From Massilia yuzhufengensis (GTDB lineage Bacteria > Pseudomonadota > Gammaproteobacteria > Burkholderiales > Burkholderiaceae_D): 64,000 bases of DNA. Shown in pieces: positions 61,306 through 64,000 of the stretch; within the stretch, counting starts at the first letter, position 1; the number at the start of each line of letters is the position of its first letter. The stretch covers positions 1-64,000 of the forward strand of contig NZ_FOLD01000010.1 in NCBI RefSeq assembly GCF_900112225.1, read 5' to 3'. The translations under genes were made by a program, and so were the position numbers. The notes beneath the pieces were generated by a model. The model searched no databases and had not been told where the DNA came from. It worked only from the letters and a program-made list of their open reading frames with translations.

Positions 61306-64000
61306 ATGCCACGCCGCTCACTGCTGTCCGATACCGAACGCGACAGCTTATTGGTATTGCCACAAAGTCAGGATGATTTGATTCAGCAATACAGCTTCAC
61401 GGATGCCGACCTGGCGTTGATCCGGCAGCGGCGCGGGGCAGCGAATCGCCTTGGGTTTGCGGTCCAGATGTGCCTGTTGCGCTATCCCGGCTACGCGCTT
61501 GCCAGCGACACCGCGCTGCCGGATTCGGTGTTGCACTGGATCGCCAAGCAGGTGCGCAGCGACGCCGGCGCCTGGCCGGAATACGGCGAGCGGGAGAAGA
61601 CGCGCAACGAACACCTGCACGAGCTGCGCGCCTACCTGGGACTGTCAGTCTTCGGCCTGCCGGACTTCCGCAAGCTGGTGGACAGCCTGGCCGACCTCGC
61701 TATGCAGACCGACAAGGCGATGGTCCTCGCCGCGCATTCCCTTGAAACGCTGCGCCAGAAGCGCATCATCCTGCCGGCGCTCACTGTCATCGAGCGGGCC
61801 TGCGCCGAGGCCGTGACGCGGGCCAACCGGCGCATTTACCGCGCGCTGATCGATCCGCTGGAGCGGCACCACAAGCGCTCGCTTGACAACCTGCTCAACG
61901 TGGCGCCTGACATGAGCATCACCTGGCTTGTGTGGCTGCGCCAGTCTCCGCTCAAGCCCAATTCCCGCTACATGCGCGAACACATCGAAAGGCTCAAGGT
62001 GTTTCAGTCTCTGGCACTGCCGGAGGGGCTTGGCCGCCAGATCCACCAGAATCGCCTGCTGAAGATGGCGCGCGAGGGTGCGCAGATGACGCCGCGCGAC
62101 CTGGCGAAGTTCGAGGATGAGCGGCGCTATGCGACACTGGCGGCGCTGGCCATCGAAGGCATGGCCACCGTGACGGACGAACTGGTCGACCTGCACGACC
62201 GCATCATGATCAAGCTGTTCAGCGCGGCCAAGAACAAGCATCAGCAGGACTTCCAGAAGCAGGGCAAGGCCATCAACGACAAGGTGCGCCTGTACAGCCG
62301 AATCGGGCGCGCGCTGGTCGAGGCCAAGGAATCCGGCATGGACCCGTATGCCGCGATCGAGGCCGTGCTGCCGTGGACAGACTTCACGCAAAGCGTGACC
62401 GAGGCGGCAGAACTGGCCCAGCCCGAGACGTTCGACCACCTGCACCTGGTGGGAGAGCAGTACAGCACCCTGCGGCGCTATACGCCTGAGTTCCTCGATG
62501 TGCTTCGGCTTAAAGCTGCGCCGGCGGCGCAAGCGGTGCTGGACGCGATCGACGTCCTGCGCGAGATGAACATGACCGGGGCGCGCAAGGTGCCGGACGA
62601 TGCGCCGATCGCGTTCGTGAAGGCGCGGTGGAAGCCCCTGGTCATCACCGACGACGGTCTTGACCGCCGCTTCTACGAGATTTGCGTCTTGTCGGAGCTG
62701 AAGAATTCGTTGCGGTCGGGCGACATCTGGGTGCAGGGTTCGCGCCAGTTCCGGGACTTCGAGGAATACCTGCTACCCACGGAAAAGTTCGGGGCGATGA
62801 AATCAGCGCGCGAGCTGCCGATCGCGGTCAACCAGGACTGCGACCAGTACCTGCACGACCGCTTGCTCTTGCTCGAACAGCAACTGGCCACCGCCAACCG
62901 GCTCGCGCTGACGAACGAACTGCCCAATGCGATCATTACTGAGACAGGACTGAGGATCATCCCACAGGACGCCGTGGTGCCGGACGAGGCCCAGGCGCTG
63001 ATTGACTTCGCCAGCGGCATGCTTCCCCGGATCAAGATCACCGAACTGCTGATGGACGTGGACGACTGGACCGGTTTCACGCGCCACTTTGTCCATCTTA
63101 AGAGCGGGGAGCAGGCCAAGGACCGGACGTTCCTCATGTCCGCGATCCTGGCCGACGCCATCAACCTCGGCCTGACCAAGATGGCGGAATCGAGTCCCGG
63201 CGCCACTTACGCGAAACTGTCCTGGTTGCAGGCCTGGCACATCCGGGACGAAACCTATTCGGCCGGCCTGGCTGAACTGGTCAACGCCCAGTTCAAGCAC
63301 GCCTTCGCTGCGCACTGGGGCGACGGCACAACGTCGTCGTCGGACGGCCAGCGCTTCCGCGCGGGCGGCCGGGCCGAGAGCACGGGCCACATCAACCCCA
63401 AGTACGGCGCCGAGCCCGGCAAGCTGTTCTACACCCATATTTCCGATCAGTACGCGCCGTTCAGCACCAGATTGGTCAACGTCGGCGTGCGCGACTCGAC
63501 CTATGTGCTCGACGGCCTGCTGTACCACGAATCGGACCTTCGCATTGAGGAGCACTATACCGACACCGCCGGCTTCACCGACCACGTGTTCGCGCTAATG
63601 CACCTGCTGGGTTTCCGCTTCGCGCCGCGCATCCGCGATCTGGGAGACACCAAGCTGTACGTGCCGGCCAAAGTGGGCGATCACCCCGCCTTGCGCTCGA
63701 TGATCGGCGGCAGCCTGAACGTCAAGCACCTGCGCGCACACTGGGACGACGTGCTGCGCTTGGCCGCCTCGATCAAGCACGGCACCGTCACAGCGTCGCT
63801 CATGCTGCGCAAGTTAGGCAGCTACCCGCGCCAGAACGGCCTGGCGATCGCGCTGCGCGAGCTGGGGCGGATCGAGCGCACGCTGTTTATCCTGGACTGG
63901 CTCCAGAACGTCGAGCTGCGCCGACGCGTACACGCCGGTTTGAACAAAGGCGAAGCGCGCAATGCGCTGGCCAGGGCGGTATTCATCCACCGGCTGGGCG
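61306..64000 (+). CDS. tnpA: Tn3-family transposase TnpA (5' 898 codons; cut by window edge)
   Basis: The frame starts [20 protein letters not shown] at 61306, with AAGGA about 11 bases upstream, and stays open to the window end. N-terminal DUF4158-type DNA-binding segments come first ([25 protein letters not shown], about residues 30-55). The DDE region follows with [12 protein letters not shown] (about 580-591), SSSDGQRF (about 677-684) and [10 protein letters not shown] (about 879-888), the blocks around the catalytic acids. Full-length TnpA is about 1000 residues, so roughly the last 100 are missing. The remnant at 50842-51011 corresponds to just that missing part. Confidence 0.93.
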   Translation, partial: MPRRSLLSDTERDSLLVLPQSQDDLIQQYSFTDADLALIRQRRGAANRLGFAVQMCLLRYPGYALASDTALPDSVLHWIAKQVRSDAGAWPEYGEREKTRNEHLHELRAYLGLSVFGLPDFRKLVDSLADLAMQTDKAMVLAAHSLETLRQKRIILPALTVIERACAEAVTRANRRIYRALIDPLERHHKRSLDNLLNVAPDMSITWLVWLRQSPLKPNSRYMREHIERLKVFQSLALPEGLGRQIHQNRLLKMAREGAQMTPRDLAKFEDERRYATLAALAIEGMATVTDELVDLHDRIMIKLFSAAKNKHQQDFQKQGKAINDKVRLYSRIGRALVEAKESGMDPYAAIEAVLPWTDFTQSVTEAAELAQPETFDHLHLVGEQYSTLRRYTPEFLDVLRLKAAPAAQAVLDAIDVLREMNMTGARKVPDDAPIAFVKARWKPLVITDDGLDRRFYEICVLSELKNSLRSGDIWVQGSRQFRDFEEYLLPTEKFGAMKSARELPIAVNQDCDQYLHDRLLLLEQQLATANRLALTNELPNAIITETGLRIIPQDAVVPDEAQALIDFASGMLPRIKITELLMDVDDWTGFTRHFVHLKSGEQAKDRTFLMSAILADAINLGLTKMAESSPGATYAKLSWLQAWHIRDETYSAGLAELVNAQFKHAFAAHWGDGTTSSSDGQRFRAGGRAESTGHINPKYGAEPGKLFYTHISDQYAPFSTRLVNVGVRDSTYVLDGLLYHESDLRIEEHYTDTAGFTDHVFALMHLLGFRFAPRIRDLGDTKLYVPAKVGDHPALRSMIGGSLNVKHLRAHWDDVLRLAASIKHGTVTASLMLRKLGSYPRQNGLAIALRELGRIERTLFILDWLQNVELRRRVHAGLNKGEARNALARAVFIHRLG

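Larger units (their letters stand above)
59028..64000. mobile_element. Tn4651-type Tn3-family transposon end: tnpS-res-tnpT-tnpA
   Basis: The divergent tyrosine recombinase tnpS and KfrA-like tnpT with a palindromic gap between them, followed by a large Tn3-type tnpA, is the arrangement of the Tn4651 subgroup. The left boundary of the transposon is not visible and may lie beyond the sulfite genes. The right end is outside the window. No terminal inverted repeat was recognised. Confidence 0.85.

Noticed and set aside
1..64000. CRISPR arrays, rRNA or tRNA genes, replication origins
   Set aside because: I saw no regularly spaced repeats, no tRNA-like cloverleaf and no rRNA sequence; the only repeat arrays are the short ones listed.

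Overview
The window is a dense metal-resistance and mobile-DNA island from a GC-rich Gram-negative bacterium. The CzcICBA, CusCBA, CopABCDG, MerRTP and Tn4651-type gene families, their order, and the Gram-negative RND/TolC/TonB envelope all point to a betaproteobacterium. An Oxalobacteraceae/Burkholderiales member (Massilia- or Cupriavidus-like) is my inference, because there is no rRNA, tRNA or housekeeping gene to settle it.

Layout. 1-1.65 kb: an apparently intact IS3-family insertion sequence with a -1 frameshift signal. 1.7-8.3 kb: a visibly AT-richer, poorly coding corridor holding a decayed patatin-like gene, a P-II-like regulator, dgkA and a lipid A phosphoethanolamine transferase (eptA), separated by long non-coding stretches. 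8.3-19.6 kb, all on the minus strand: czcI-czcC-czcB-czcA, a small membrane protein, czcD, gmhA and an LtaS-like phosphoglycerol-transferase-type enzyme, plus a remnant of a second czcI. 19.6-22.0 kb: a Hg-type merR with its operator, divergent from merT-merP, a small Cys-rich gene and a second CDF transporter; no merA is visible. 22.1-30.1 kb: cusC-cusB(CusF fusion)-cusA, two small secreted proteins and an HNH-like intruder. 30.4-43.3 kb, plus strand: multicopper oxidase copA, copB with Met/His repeats, a 19-Cys copper-storage protein, a TonB receptor followed by two PepSY proteins (one fused to a ferredoxin-NAD reductase), then copZ and the Cu+ P1B-ATPase, each behind its own CueR-type promoter, and cueR. 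43.4-49.9 kb, minus strand: a second copper operon (small secreted lead protein, His-rich protein, TolC-like lipoprotein, second multicopper oxidase, DUF411/CopG, CusF-like, CopC, CopD, NTF2-like). 50.1-51.0 kb: a DUF305 protein, a truncated secreted ORF and the broken 3' end of a Tn3-family transposase. 51.2-58.9 kb: a sulfite-linked set, namely a YeiH-type exporter divergent from a LysR regulator, an NTF2-like protein, an ECF sigma/anti-sigma pair, DUF305, a YVTN beta-propeller, a SorA-type sulfite dehydrogenase and a di-haem cytochrome c. 59.0-64.0 kb: the tnpS/res/tnpT/tnpA end of a Tn4651-type Tn3 transposon, with tnpA cut by the window edge.

How the parts fit (inference from family knowledge). 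Zn/Co/Cd are exported by CzcCBA and the CDF proteins. Cu+ is exported by the P1B-ATPase to the periplasm and then removed by CusCBA, oxidised by the two multicopper oxidases, or bound by CopC/CusF/DUF305/His-rich proteins; Csp stores copper inside the cell. The czcD-gmhA-LtaS-like genes plus eptA and dgkA suggest that the same island also changes the outer envelope. The visible regulators are MerR, CueR, a LysR protein and an ECF sigma factor. No two-component CzcRS/CusRS/CopRS pair lies in the window.
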